From assembly GCF_016086655.4 (NCBI RefSeq), contig NC_052132.2:7194805-7258804 (forward strand): a DNA stretch of 64,000 nt, read 5' to 3'. This stretch comes from Lepeophtheirus salmonis (Eukaryota; Arthropoda; Copepoda; Siphonostomatoida; Caligidae). The notes under the pieces are model-generated. The model was given only the letters and a program-made list of their open reading frames with translations, did not search any database and was not told where the DNA came from. How positions within the stretch are numbered: position 1 is the first letter of the stretch; each line of letters starts with the position of its first letter. Of this stretch, positions 24,656 to 35,339 are shown one piece after another. The translations under genes were made by a program, and so were the position numbers.

Positions 24656-24660
24656 TATTG

Positions 24661-25775
24661 TAAAGGGTAGTTCTTTTAAACGTTCGCAATTTTCTCTGGA
24701 CTCGTCCCATCTCCTACAAACATGTTTTAAAACAAATTATACAATGAAGAGTAAGTCTAGTACAAATGTCACTCTATCACTTCAGTTGCTCATTATGCTT
24801 CCTTACGACAACATACTTCCTCTTATTTTAATCAGGCACAAAAACGTTGTGCACTTTTGCCTAAAAGCGGCCAAAATCGTCCAGAGTCCTGAAGAAAATA
24901 ACCAAAAAATTGAGAAGAATCCTTGCCAATCGATGAATGTGATCTCTGACAGCATGGACATAGAGTCCCGTTCAACTCTTCATTGTACCATCAATGAATC
25001 ATTACGTTACCAAAGTTATGCACGTGGCAAGAAAGAGAATCTAACCACCTCAAACAGGAAGAAAAGGGTTACTCGAACCAAGGCATTGATCAAGCTAAAA
25101 TAGAAACATGCCGTGAAAGATATTGTCTGGTTCTTTTCAGACGAGAAAAATTTCTGTCAAACCCAGAAGGTTAGCTCCAGTAACAATATATACTTGGCAA
25201 AAAGTTCTTATAACGATCTAAGGATCACGAAGGTCAAGTATCGAAAGCAAGTTATGATTCTTGGGGCTGTTAGTAGCAAGGGTTACGTTATGCCACCCTT
25301 CATCTTCAAGAAGGGGTGGAAGATCCACGCCAAGGTCTAAATCAGTGTTATCTACACTAAAGCCTTCACCTGGAGCCTTAACATCATGAACGGCAAATCT
25401 TGGATGGGGCAGCAAGACGGGGACCTTTTACATGACCAAAGAACGCTCAATTTTTCTGACGTCCCGCAGAATCCTCCTAATTAGCCAGAATTAAAACCTT
25501 TAGACAATTTTGTTCTGGGCAATTTTGAACAAGTTTTCAATAAAGGTCCCCATAGCACCACAAGATCCCTGAGAGCTAGAATAAGGAAATGTGGAATGGT
25601 CAGGGAGACTGTGGGACGTTATCCAAGCTAATGGCAATTTTATGGATTGAATGTCAAATTTATGCTATAATGATAAATTATGTGAACATTTTAATAAAAT
25701 CAGTTAAAAAAATAAGTCACAGGTTTTTTCTTCTCGGCTTACGAACGTTTAAGTGAATCATCCTTATATCCTGTA
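24661..25775 (+). mobile_element. Tc1/mariner element (bantam-like) with TIRs
   Basis: The left border TAAAGGGTAGTTC, then TTTTAAACGTTCGCAA, is mirrored by the right border read inverted: TACAGGATATAAGG, then ATTCACTTAAACGTTCGTAA. The shared TTAAACGTTCG core and the TA borders at 24661-24662 and 25774-25775 define a 1.1-kb element around a nearly full-length transposase. Confidence 0.8.
24750..25660 (+). pseudogene. Tc1/mariner transposase, nearly full length, three stops
   Basis: From about 24744 the frame reads through CLKAAKIVQSPEENNQKIEK, NPCQSMNVISDSMDIESRST and HCTINESLRYQSYARGKKEN (DNA-binding half). After TAG at 25100 it gives IVWFFSDEKNFCQTQK, with the first catalytic Asp intact. 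QVMILGAVSSKGYVMPPF leads to a stop after HAKV. GKSWMGQQDGDLLHDQ retains the second Asp in QQDG. A further stop precedes PELKPLDNFV, the third block. The C-terminus fades around 25560-25620. Three stops in an otherwise co-linear frame make it one of the least damaged copies in the window. Confidence 0.8.
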
Positions 25776-26360
25776 CATTAAACAAGGAAAATAATCAAAC
25801 TTTATTAATTCAAGAAAAAGAAAAATATATCTTAACTTTGTTCAAAGGCTTCCTTGACTTTCTCCTTTTGAATGCTCTCCTTTACATCTTTTTCCATGTA
25901 TTTAAAAAAAAATATGATTAATGAATATGGGGAAATAACTTCATTCAAACTTCTTTAAGGAATAACTAACCTAAGAGTGATCTATGTACTTATTCCTACC
26001 TAAAATATTTTCCCTTTTTGTTTGACCATTTCAAATTGTCAGTCAAGAAAGAAAATAAATGACAAAGGAGCTATTATTATTATTCCTTAATTTAAATATT
26101 AATTAAGAATATGAATAGGGATTATCAGCTTTAAATTTTCTTTGTCTTAAGAGGGTTGTAGAGAGTTAATAATTCTTTTGTTTTGAATATTTGATTATAT
26201 TGATAATGGATTGAAAGTACTAATTAATAAGGATGGCTTGATAAAAGGAAAGTTATTTGAATTACAATTACTTTAAATGCGTTATCTACACGGTGGGGTT
26301 TTTTAAATCCTCAAAATTGAAGGATAATGTAAATTACACTCAAAAATATTTTTCTCTTAT
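25776..26360. other. No gene seen
   Basis: AT-rich spacer without paired ends or coding signal. Confidence 0.6.
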
Positions 26361-26364
26361 ATAA

Positions 26365-26670
26365 TGGGGGTCATGACCAACCATCTACAACTTCATCTAT
26401 AGCCTCTAACCTGGAGTTGAGCCTGGGACAAGTCTTGATAAGAAACTTATCAAACTTCTTGTTCATGTTTACCACTGCCCCGATAATTGTAGTAGAGCAA
26501 GGAGTCAATTGTGTTAAATGCACGTTTATTGGACTTTCTCTCGACGACACCACGTACATAGTAGAGTGAGGGATTCAGATCAAACGGGCTGGTAAAGTCT
26601 TTGTTTTTCAAGGATAAATCCGATTGGGACAAACTGCACCAACTTAAAATTCTAGCATGACATTGCATTT
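26365..26670 (-). pseudogene. Tc1/mariner transposase C-terminal remnant
   Basis: The minus strand from about 26610 reads LNPSLYYVRGVVERKSNKRA and FNTIDSLLYYN (a decayed SPDLNPLDYxVWGVVE..xNK block). After a frame change it reads KFLIKTCPRLNSRLEAIDEV, then VDG, to 26380, the C-terminal helix and tail. The upstream catalytic region is not recognisable. Confidence 0.65.
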
Positions 26671-27044
26671 GCTAACGTCAATTTAAGATCTCTAGCATTA
26701 TTATCCATGGAGTTATGTGCGATTTTAGTTTAAGTTTACATTTAGTTCAATTGCAATTTCTAAGCATAAAGCCAAGATTTTTTACCAGGTGCTCTTATAC
26801 ATCCTTAGTGATGTATAAAAATAATATTTAAAAAAGTTACTTCCAACTTAAACCTGTTAGGAAATTTTCATTTGTCCACTAGAGTCTACTTTGTGCATTT
26901 GGTAACCCAAAAATTACATAATGCTTATCAATTATTACATACAAATTTTATTTATAGTTTAAAATATATATTAGATAAGATCTAAGGGAATATCATAGTG
27001 TATTTTTATCATATTTTGTTTGATAACTACCAAAAGCATCCAAC

Positions 27045-27330
27045 AAAAAGCTAAAAGAAATTGCTAGAACATATAAATAGTTCTTTGAGTACAATAAGCG
27101 TCTTGGCATCTATTCGCATTTTTTGCCTCTTATAACTATGGTCCATGATTTCCTTAGGAATATTGGATCTCAGAGAAGCTTTCGACACTGATCTCCCTTT
27201 TTTAGGCGGTGAAGTCGCGCTTGGCCTACCACTGGTCTTTATCTTCACGGATCTTGTATGAGAGCTTGAGCGATTGATGTTTTGAAATGCGACAGATCTT
27301 TCTCCCCATTTTCAGACTTCCTATGTATAT
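27045..27330 (-). pseudogene. Possible transposase N-terminal remnant
   Basis: A minus-strand frame reads NRSSSHTRSVKIKTSGRPSA, SPPKKGRSVSKASLR and HSYKRQKMRIDAKTL. The basic GRPS...P..RSVSKASLR...YK.QK pattern resembles the linker between the two HTH motifs of Tc1/mariner transposases. It lies on the same strand and 400 bp upstream of the C-terminal remnant at 26.4 kb, so both could come from one broken copy. It could equally be an unrelated open frame. Confidence 0.3.
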
Positions 27331-27334
27331 GAAA

Positions 27335-29630
27335 CCAACATTCACTGTAGTTATATCAAGGAAGTGAAAAAATACTTTGATATACCATCACTGTTTCTTG
27401 CGTCGGTGAGAATACATTAATGCACATTAATAAAAAAAATAAACTCAATTCAACTTGAAAAATAGTTCTAGATGCATGATATACAACTGAGTGGACACAT
27501 GAAAAATCAGCATTTTCTCCACTTTGCAATAATATTTTGGAAATACCATTGCATAATCGTCACTTATATATTATTTAATATATTTATATTTTTTTTATCT
27601 GAATAGATGCTTAATTATAAAAATGTAGAGACCGAAATAGGATGAAATTCCATATTTACTTCTACTTTATCGTCCATTTTAATAAAATGGAGTACTTTTC
27701 CTTTTAAAATCCATTAGCCAATAGGATTTGTTTAATTAATATGATGCAATAGGTTCCACAGGAGTGGACAATATGTTGCATTGTTTCATAATCCATGTAG
27801 ATATATGTAGAGAAACACTTTCAAATAGATGTACACTGTAGTTACTTCTATGCATGAAAGGGTTAAGTAAAACTTTTATGATATGCATTTTTTTTTAAAT
27901 TATGTAAAAAATAAAATATTTATTTGATCAACTTAAGATAATCTTGTGTTAATTTTTTTTTTTTTTCATTTAGCTTTCCTTTATTAAAGCAAGCTATAAA
28001 TGATGCACCTAGACCGTTCAAATAAAAAATACCTTGTTAAACTTCAGTTGAGAAAGGAAGAAAAAAAGACTATAGTTTTTCTTTTTCTAGTCATTTTTTT
28101 TTACTAATTATCATCTTCATGTAAAATTTTAATTAAATTAGTTACTACTTTATACATATATATCATTTGTCAATTTTTAAATATTTACTACTTTTTTGTT
28201 ATAAAGTTTTTTTTATCTCAACAACTTGACGGATGTTCTGTAAATTTTTCTTCTTTCGAGGTCGGCCAAGAAAGTATTGTGCTATTTTCCCGCCTTTTAC
28301 CACTCCATCGTTAACAACAGACATGTCATAAATTTTCTCTTTGCTTGTGCAACAGCCAGGATCTTATTCCTATTCGTCAACTGGTTTCTAGCCTCATAAT
28401 GTCAAAAATAGATAAGGAATCTTCACCAACAACTGTTATAAATCCAGGTCATCTACAGTATCTTTTGGAATCTGTTGGAACGTCGGGTTTCCATATTTTG
28501 AGCCATGTCTCTTGCTGCAGAGTCTGTGTTCTAAAGTTAGTAATTTTGATAACATCTTTGTTCAGATGTCGTTTCCAACTTGATCACAAAGTAATGTTCA
28601 TGGTACGAGTTGTAGTCACCTGCGAAACGTGCATATCTATGTAGAAGTCTCTCGTATATATTCTAAGAATATATCCGCGATACAATCAGATAATACATGG
28701 CGCAGTTGACAATTTTAATCGATTTTCAAAGATTTCAATAAAAAAAATGGTTCTAGGCAACGTGTTAACATAGTTAAGTATTGTTCAACTACCGGTATTC
28801 TAGTGGTATTGGGGTACTACTGACACGTTCAAAAAGAAAATATATATTAGGATGTAACTACCAAATTTCTTAGTTGGAAAATGGTAAATACGAGAATAAT
28901 CATTGTCTTTTTATATCGTCATCAAATTTATGTACTAACCCATTCCCATCATTCCAAACATAGACGTTTCTGTAAATGCTTAAAACTGCTCTTACCGATA
29001 TTTTTTTAATAATTTTATCTAGAAAAAGTATCAAAAAACATATGCTTATTGTGACACTGGAACCCAACAGAAAAATATTAGAAACATGACAACACTATTG
29101 CATATATTTTTTGTCAACACAAAAGTAAAATATATTGATTTTTCTCTTAATTTAATGTAAATTACATATATATTATTCGAGATATTATGGTTAATTTTCT
29201 ATCAACCAATTATTCTTATTAACTCTTTGTGTGCACCACAAATTGCATAGGTGGTAAAGGGGCCATATTGGGGCCAAAAAAGTATCTCAAATCAAATAAA
29301 GATTTTATACTATAGAAAAATTTGCCAAGTATTTTGAAGATTATATTTTAATATTTTTAAATTTTGATTTGACAATAAATGATTTAATCAAAAATTGTAA
29401 CTTTATCATTGAAAGAAAAATATTTGGAATATGTATATCTACATTTTGGATATTTATTATAGTATTCTTATATGTGGATATAATATGTGGTTTCTAATTA
29501 TAAAAACAATCTTGAACAAAAATCAGAAGAAAGAGAAAATGACAATCTAATTAACAATTGTATGCACTAAACGACTTACAGACGCCGGATAAATTTGTTG
29601 CAAGTACTTTTAATGTAGACAACTAACATG
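27335..29630. other. AT-rich DNA, no confident gene
   Basis: Between 28200 and 28660 both strands have somewhat less AT-rich text with an open 99-codon plus frame (28345-28644) and a minus-strand GRPRKK segment near 28265. This could be a very decayed transposon, but no motif series could be followed. The rest has nothing recognisable. Confidence 0.45.
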
Positions 29631-29639
29631 GTAGGCTAC

Positions 29640-30110
29640 TCCTCATCCTCATTGACATATTTTTTTGAATCTTTAAAATTTGGGGGCCTTATTCTTGCAG
29701 GCCTGGGACTCTACTAAGCAACATATACTATAATCTAGGATATTCGGATTTGGGATTGCGGAGGCCAATAGTTCACAAAAAAACCCGGAATTGAAACGAT
29801 GGTTCACGTTTTTACCATCTCTGCTGCTTGGAGTAGTGCTTATTGGATCCATAGAAAGACACCATTCGCCCCTTTGATGCATCTTGACAAGATGAACCTT
29901 GATACATTGATGTCCATGGCCATCTCCGTCATGGAGAGATCCAGCTGCTCTTTAATGGCTTCAATAAATAACTTTCTTGAATTACCCCTCCTTTGGCTTC
30001 TCACAGATCCTCACCATTATCCAGGACCACTTTAATACGGTAAACGGGTGTCTTTAAGCCATATTTAGCAGCAATAAATACTTTTATGATATTCTTGCTA
30101 GAAACAAGGT
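29640..30110 (-). pseudogene. Tc1/mariner remnant joining N-terminal HTH to C-terminus
   Basis: The minus strand from about 30110 reads KNIIKVFIAAKYGLKTPVYR, IKVVLDNGEDL (first HTH) and then in another frame RRGNSRKLFIEAIKEQLDLS, MTEMAMDINVSRFILSRCIK (second HTH). It then passes almost directly to NPNILDYSICCLVESQACKN, a decayed PDLNPLDYSVWWLVESKACK block, at about 29735-29680. The catalytic centre is absent, so this is another two-ended internal deletion. Confidence 0.7.
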
Positions 30111-30179
30111 TGAAATCTTTCACCTTTGTTGTTCTTGTGACTTGATAATAAACTTTAATGTTTTCGATACAATAATTTT

Positions 30180-30490
30180 AAATAATTGAAAAAATCAACA
30201 GTTGCTTACAAAAAAAATTGGATAAAAACTTGAAAAGCTCATTTGAAATATTAAATTTATGGAAAAAATTTAAAAATAAAATTTTAAAAATGTTCCCAAA
30301 TTCAAACCTGTTCTGATTTTTTTTTTTTTTTTTGGGAAAAAAATTACAAAATTCTACAGCTGTTGACAAAAAAAAATTCCGGGAAAAATACTTAAAAAAT
30401 GTACAGATTTTGACAAAAATTTCAAATGTTTATTTTTCTAGTAAAAAGCAAAAATTCCTCAATTTGGGGTGGGTGCTCGAGCCCCTCCAG
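30180..30490. repeat. Fold-back repeat family, copy 2
   Basis: Poly-A/T fold-back units with AATCAACAGTTGCTTAC, AATTCTACAGCTGTTGAC and ATGTACAGATTTTGAC blocks (the complement of the GCTGTGGATTTTT unit) at spacing of roughly 50 bp or multiples. It ends in GGTGGGTGCTCGAGCCCCTC, whose inverse GAGGGGCTCGAG resembles the GAGGGGCTGTAGCC left end of the copy at 47429. Confidence 0.55.
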
Positions 30491-31580
30491 CTCTGAGTTT
30501 AAGCTGAGTTATAAAATATGTTTCCAAAAAAATTCAAAGCTTTTGCACTACCCAGTAGTATCTTGATATTTATAAACATATAGACGTACAAAATAAAATT
30601 ATCTTATGGTTGTCTCTTTTTGACATGTTGATATATTATCTAACTAATTAATAACAAATAAGATTTAATTAATTAAAAGCTATTTATAGCTCATATGGAC
30701 CTTCTTTAATTAATAATTTTTTACCATCGAAACCAAATACACCTATTTGTATCTGTATACATAAATCGATTCTGTCGAATATAAAAGAATTGCTTTAGTG
30801 TCTAGTTGCATGTTTATACAATTGCAGTTAATTAATTGGATACTGTAACAAATCCAAAGGACTCTCAGTACAAGAACTGAAGCACTGGTCTCAAGAAATA
30901 ATATTATTGTTCCTGAGACTGGACTCGTCTCAACACTACTCTGAAGGATACACTATTTTCAAATTCGTTATAACCCTACATTAGTCAACATATTTTTTAC
31001 GTAGTTTTTTATAGTAAAACTTTACCCCATATATTATACGAATTTATTACATGATACACAGTCGACATAGACTCAAAATAATGCTATTTAAATTTGTAAG
31101 ATTTTTTAAAACTATTTCTTCCATTTTGCACGAATAGATAAATATTGAAGTTCTAAAAAAGCTTACTTCATTTCAAAAAAAGGAGAAAAAATAAATTAAA
31201 AAAATATCTCATGAAATTTTAATTATATTTAACAAAATAAAGGTGTCAAAAATTTACTAATTAATTTTAATAATACTGAGTGTGATATATAGATCAACAG
31301 GTGATATGGCATTAGTACCAACGTATATAAATTGAACATAGATAAAAAGAAAAAGCCAAAGAACGACATAAAAGCAAAAAAATTAATCAAATATACCAAA
31401 CCTTGATTAAAAATGGCAAAATTTTCCAATTATTCCAAGAAATTGCATTATTACAATAACTGAAAGTTGCATTTTTTTAAGAATGTTGCAGAAGATTACA
31501 AAAAAGTTTCTGGCGATAAAAGTTATTTAAGAAATTTATAAGTTTATAATTCATTCAAATACCTGATTTCCATGATTTTC
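30491..31580. other. AT-rich intergenic DNA, no gene seen
   Basis: 1.1 kb of low-complexity sequence. The 66-codon minus frame at 31229-31429 is hydrophobic low-complexity text with no domain. Confidence 0.6.
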
Positions 31581-31589
31581 GTAGTTTCC

Positions 31590-32490
31590 CCCTCCCAAAA
31601 AAGGGAGAGCTAAAGGCAAGGGATGATAAGATATGCGTTGATCACAAACTCTTGGACAAGTTGTCCCATGCAGCCTCGATAGAGGATTTCAGCGAGTCCA
31701 CAATTCAGTGGGGAGTTCTGTTGGTCTCTCCCTCTAAGAAAGAAAGTCCAGTTGATTCAAATATGGCGAGTATGAAGACCACATGTCCTTGAACCAAATC
31801 CCCTCCCCCCCTGCCGGAACTTCTGCCATTTCGCTGATGTATGTGATAGTGAGCCATCCCGTGTCCATATTTAATTTCTGTTAGGTAGTTTATCTTCAAC
31901 TATGGCAAGATGGTGTACTGGAGCATCTTGAAATAAGCCACCCAGTCGATTTTATCCTCGGGCTTCTGGGAAAAAGGTGCATCTTTTTGCAACTGGCTGC
32001 CTTTACCTCAAGGAACATTATCTAATTTGGATGTTTGGTTCAGTATACTCCCTTAACCTCTTCTTTTACGTTTGCGAGTCTGTGGTCATTATTGCCCCGA
32101 TTATTCATTTGGCCTTCAAAAATTATGTCAAAAGGTAGGAGGGGGGATCTTCATATTAGAGGACAATGCCATGATGACCTTCAAGGCCCTCCTGATGGTC
32201 TGTGAAGCCACAGATAGTTTGTTGGAGAGGCGATTCATGGATTTCGTATTGTCTTTCTTTATCCTCTTTTCCAGACAAGCCATAAACTCAATATTTCGCT
32301 TCAAATTATTTTCTCGTTTTCTCCACTCCCTACTTTTCTTGAAAGGTATTTTTCATATGTGCAAACTTGAAAACAAGGCTCCCAGAGCACTTTCCTACTG
32401 CTATAATATTTTCCACAATAATTGCTGCGTCAATGAAATCAGGATCCGCCAACTTTTTGCTTCTTGCTCACTTATGATGAAGAACTAGTG
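31590..32490 (-). pseudogene. Tc1/mariner transposase, near full length but heavily decayed
   Basis: In minus-strand order: LEKRIKKDNTKSMNRLSNKL and SVASQTIRRALKVIMALSSN (HTH region, 32275-32160), then NRGNDHRLA-type text written here as NRGNNDHRLANVKEEVKGVY (32095-32040). TKHPNIMFLEVKAASCKKM-like text follows with one stop. Then come TRDGSLSHTSAKWQKF (second block, 31875-31830), FKDMWSSYSPYLNQLDFL (third block, 31790-31745) and SSIEAAWDNLSKSL (C-terminal helix, 31690-31650). The first catalytic Asp cannot be placed. The 138-codon plus-strand frame at 32072-32488 is a shadow of this remnant. Confidence 0.75.
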
Positions 32491-32494
32491 AAAT

Positions 32495-32800
32495 GTTTAT
32501 AAATATTTATTTGATGCACGTAAGACCAACGACGGAATGTGAAAAAAGAATGACAAAACCACGTCATAATAATGGTAAAACGAGAGTTAATTACATGTCC
32601 ACGTCTTATTTACGAACCCTATAATTGTTTTGTGTAGTAGATATTTATTTTCTTATTAATGCCCTACTTACCCACACAGATGCAACTGTTTTTACAAATA
32701 TGAAATGATGCTTGTAAAAGGTATAGCATTACATTAATTCACATTTGTCTCATTCCTCGACATTTAGAAACTTTTACTGTACATGTATAAGGTACATACA
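32495..32800. other. No gene seen
   Basis: AT-rich spacer. Confidence 0.55.
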
Positions 32801-32804
32801 TAAC

Positions 32805-33052
32805 TAGTACTGTGTTAGTCCTTATTTATTTAGTCCAGTCCTGTCCAATCTTAGGACCTGTCCACAAGAATGTCGGCCCTTCCGACTGTTAGTTCTAGAA
32901 CTGATTAAAAAGAGAAAAAATAAAGTTGGGTGACGTCATCAAAGACTGAACTTTATAAGTCTTAGGACTTATATGCAGGACTGGCCTGGACTGAGACTGA
33001 ACTGGACAGTATCGTAGTCTTCTGTCCTAAATAAGAACTGACACAACAATGG
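32805..33052. mobile_element. MITE family C, copy 3
   Basis: Left end TAGTACTGTGTTAGTCCTTA and inverted right end CATTGTTGTGTCAGTTCTTA are imperfect inverted repeats, followed inward by TTTAGTCCAGTCCTGTCC and its mirrored GGACTGAGACTGAACTGGACAG text. It contains GTGACGTCATCAAAGACTGA. Size 248 bp, non-coding. Confidence 0.7.
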
Positions 33053-33076
33053 GTATATATATAATAACTCTAGAGA

Positions 33077-33688
33077 AGTGGTTCTCAAACTCTGCGCCCA
33101 CCACTATTTCAGATGCAATCGTTTTCATTTCTCCAATATCTATAATGTCCAGTCTTGTATACATTTATATAAGTAGTGATGAAAACCCGTTGTAAAAGGT
33201 CTTTTGGAGTTGGCAATCTGAAGAGTCAATTTTATTTTCCTAACCTATTGTCATTATGATTTAATTCCTGGAGAGGAACTTCCTTTTTAATTAATTCCAT
33301 TATATTTAAAACAACCTGATTGAACATTTGCGGGTCCTCATAACAGACGGAGACTAATCCTGTCGATATGTTGCAGAGTTATAATTGTAAGTCTTTGTTG
33401 GACTCAGAGAAGAATTGAAAGATTATTCCCCCCCCCCACTTCCTTGCAACAGATAATATCAGCTGATCTAATAAAACGTCATGACAGCTAAGCTATTTTT
33501 CTCCAAAGCATTCTTCAAATTGTCAGGGTTACCATGTTGATTTTCGGTTTATTTTTTTAACTTGTCACAAATGCTCTTATTATCATCACTAAATAAAAGA
33601 CATTAATAATATTTGTAATATAAGACACTTGCAAGTATATTTGTATTTTAATTGAGCTCAGACTGTTTACAGGTTGAGGACCACTGCT
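33077..33688. mobile_element. hAT-type non-autonomous element with nested repeat A
   Basis: Left AGTGGTTCTCAAACTCTGCG and right GGTTGAGGACCACTGCT are inverted relative to each other (AGTGGTTCTCAA versus AGTGGTCCTCAACC), as in hAT termini. The interior is non-coding and mostly a family A repeat. No clean 8-bp target duplication was found. Confidence 0.55.
33170..33565 (-). repeat. Dispersed repeat family A, copy 5 (inverted)
   Basis: Contains, in reverse order to copies 1-4, CTTCCTTTTTAATTAATTCC, ACCTGATTGAACATTTGCGG, GAGTTATAATTGTAAGTCTT, TGTTGGACTCAGAGAAGAAT, AAAACGTCATGACAGCTAAG and TTCAAATTGTCAGGGTTACC. A C11 run interrupts it near 33427. It is nested inside hAT-like termini. Confidence 0.7.
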
Positions 33689-33699
33689 CAAAGCGGGTG

Positions 33700-34670
33700 A
33701 CTTTTACTATTAGAAATAATAATATAGTCATATATGTTCTTAATTACTTCAGGGCTTGCAAAATCACTGTCCCTGATTATCCTGAGGCTGTTTGACTCGG
33801 TCTACTAAAATTTTACATTCTCTGCCTGACACTCTAGCTAAAAATGTACCTATTGAAATTTCTAAAGATCATGAGACTATTTCCTCAACAACAAATTACA
33901 TTTTCTAATTTAAAAAAAATAATCAATTTTCTTGTTATCTGTTTATAAAAGTTTCATAAATATTTATAAGCTTAAATGCGTCATCACTTGAAATTTAAAA
34001 TTTAAAACAAAAAATGAGCCACTTCATTTCATTCGCAGCTTCCAAAATCTAAAGACTATTTGCCAAAAGGCCTATTAGAGATCTTAAAAATGACAAACCC
34101 TTAGCAATATAAATGAAATAGTTCACATTTCAGAGCTCTAGAGTTCAGGTAACTTTTTTTAGCCAATATAAATCAACTATACTAGATACAAAAATAAATA
34201 TTTTTTGAAAATCTACTTCTTATGGAACAAGTTTTGATCAATAAATCTTTTGTAACAATTAGCATTGATACATAGAAGTTTAGATTGAATGAAAGATTCA
34301 ATACAAGTGCATTTATTTCGTTTAATAGCTAACTTATATAGGGAACTATAATACTATAATAAGGAACTAATATTTAAAACACGTTCTGTTCCAACAAATA
34401 AAACCTTCTATTAAAAAAAGAAGGATCGAAGGATGACGTTTTTGTTGAGACTATCCATATCAAGCGTCGGATAATTTTTTTAGCGTCACTCCAAAGGAGC
34501 TTGTAATAGTATTAATTTACACCAAATTACTGGCATGATGTTGATTTGTTTATTTCATTTAACACTAAGAAGTAAATTTCTTCCGTTATGGCGTGGAAAT
34601 AATACACCAGAAAAATTACAAAGCTATTTTTTTTATCTTTACATGACACACAAGTAAAATTAGCTATGCT
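33700..34670. other. AT-rich intergenic DNA, no gene seen
   Basis: No recognised motif on either strand. Confidence 0.6.
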
Positions 34671-34673
34671 CAT

Positions 34674-35330
34674 TTGAACAGAATGGAAGGGAAAAAGGTA
34701 GTGAGTTATTATTTATTTGTCACTGTGTATTCAATCCATTCTCACTATATTTCAAAAATGCCTTGTATTTGTTGTGCTCCGGGCTATAAGTCGGGTTATC
34801 CTGGCCAGCCAAAAGAAGACAACGTTGTTCTACATAGGCTACCCCTAAAAGATGGTGATCTCCTACGTAAATAGATACGAGTAATACAGATGTTCGTAAG
34901 ATCATTTTACATCCTTATAGTATTGGTAAACGTGCAGGAATAGACTAACTAAATGTTTCAAAAAAATGAAAAAATAACGTTACACATCGGATTTGTTATA
35001 CTTTGTAACATACCATGTTCATCACTTATATGAATTAATATATTCTTCGGACATTGCCTGTCAAATATCGTTAAAATCTTCGAATCCAAGACGCTGTTTT
35101 ACTAAATTGTTTATTAATTTGCTCCAAAATGAAACTACATGCATTCCCGTTGATTTAAAATATATATATAAAAAAAAATCATGTTTTTGTAATGTACTAC
35201 ACCAAGTAGCTTTCAAATTCGTCAACTTTTGTTGTAAAAACTATGTCAATGAACAGAATAGCATTATCCATTAGGCCCGTAAAAGAAACTCTTCATATAA
35301 TCTAGCAAATAGATAAATAGCCAAGTTGGC
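34674..35330 (+). pseudogene. THAP-type zinc-finger protein remnant
   Basis: From the ATG at 34758 the frame reads MPCICCAPGYKSGYPGQPKE, then DNVVLHRLPLKDGDLLRK, and stops at 34872. This matches the start of THAP domains (C-x-x-x-C-C-V-P-G-C...V..HR.P....LR..W), but the second zinc Cys of CVPGC is Tyr here and the domain ends before its later Cys and His. After a gap, 35090-35300 reads RRCFTKLFINLLQNETTCIP and FKFVNFCCKNYVNEQNSIIH, which could be a downstream part of the same THAP/P-element-like gene. No intact product is possible. Confidence 0.5.
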
Positions 35331-35339
35331 TTCTCAATC

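Noticed and set aside
28345..28644. 99-codon plus-strand frame, and possible transposase text on the minus strand
   Set aside because: Neither strand gives an ordered motif series; only a GRPRKK stretch on the minus strand hints at a transposase N-terminus.
32072..32488. 138-codon plus-strand frame
   Set aside because: The opposite strand carries an ordered series of Tc1/mariner transposase motifs, so this is a shadow.
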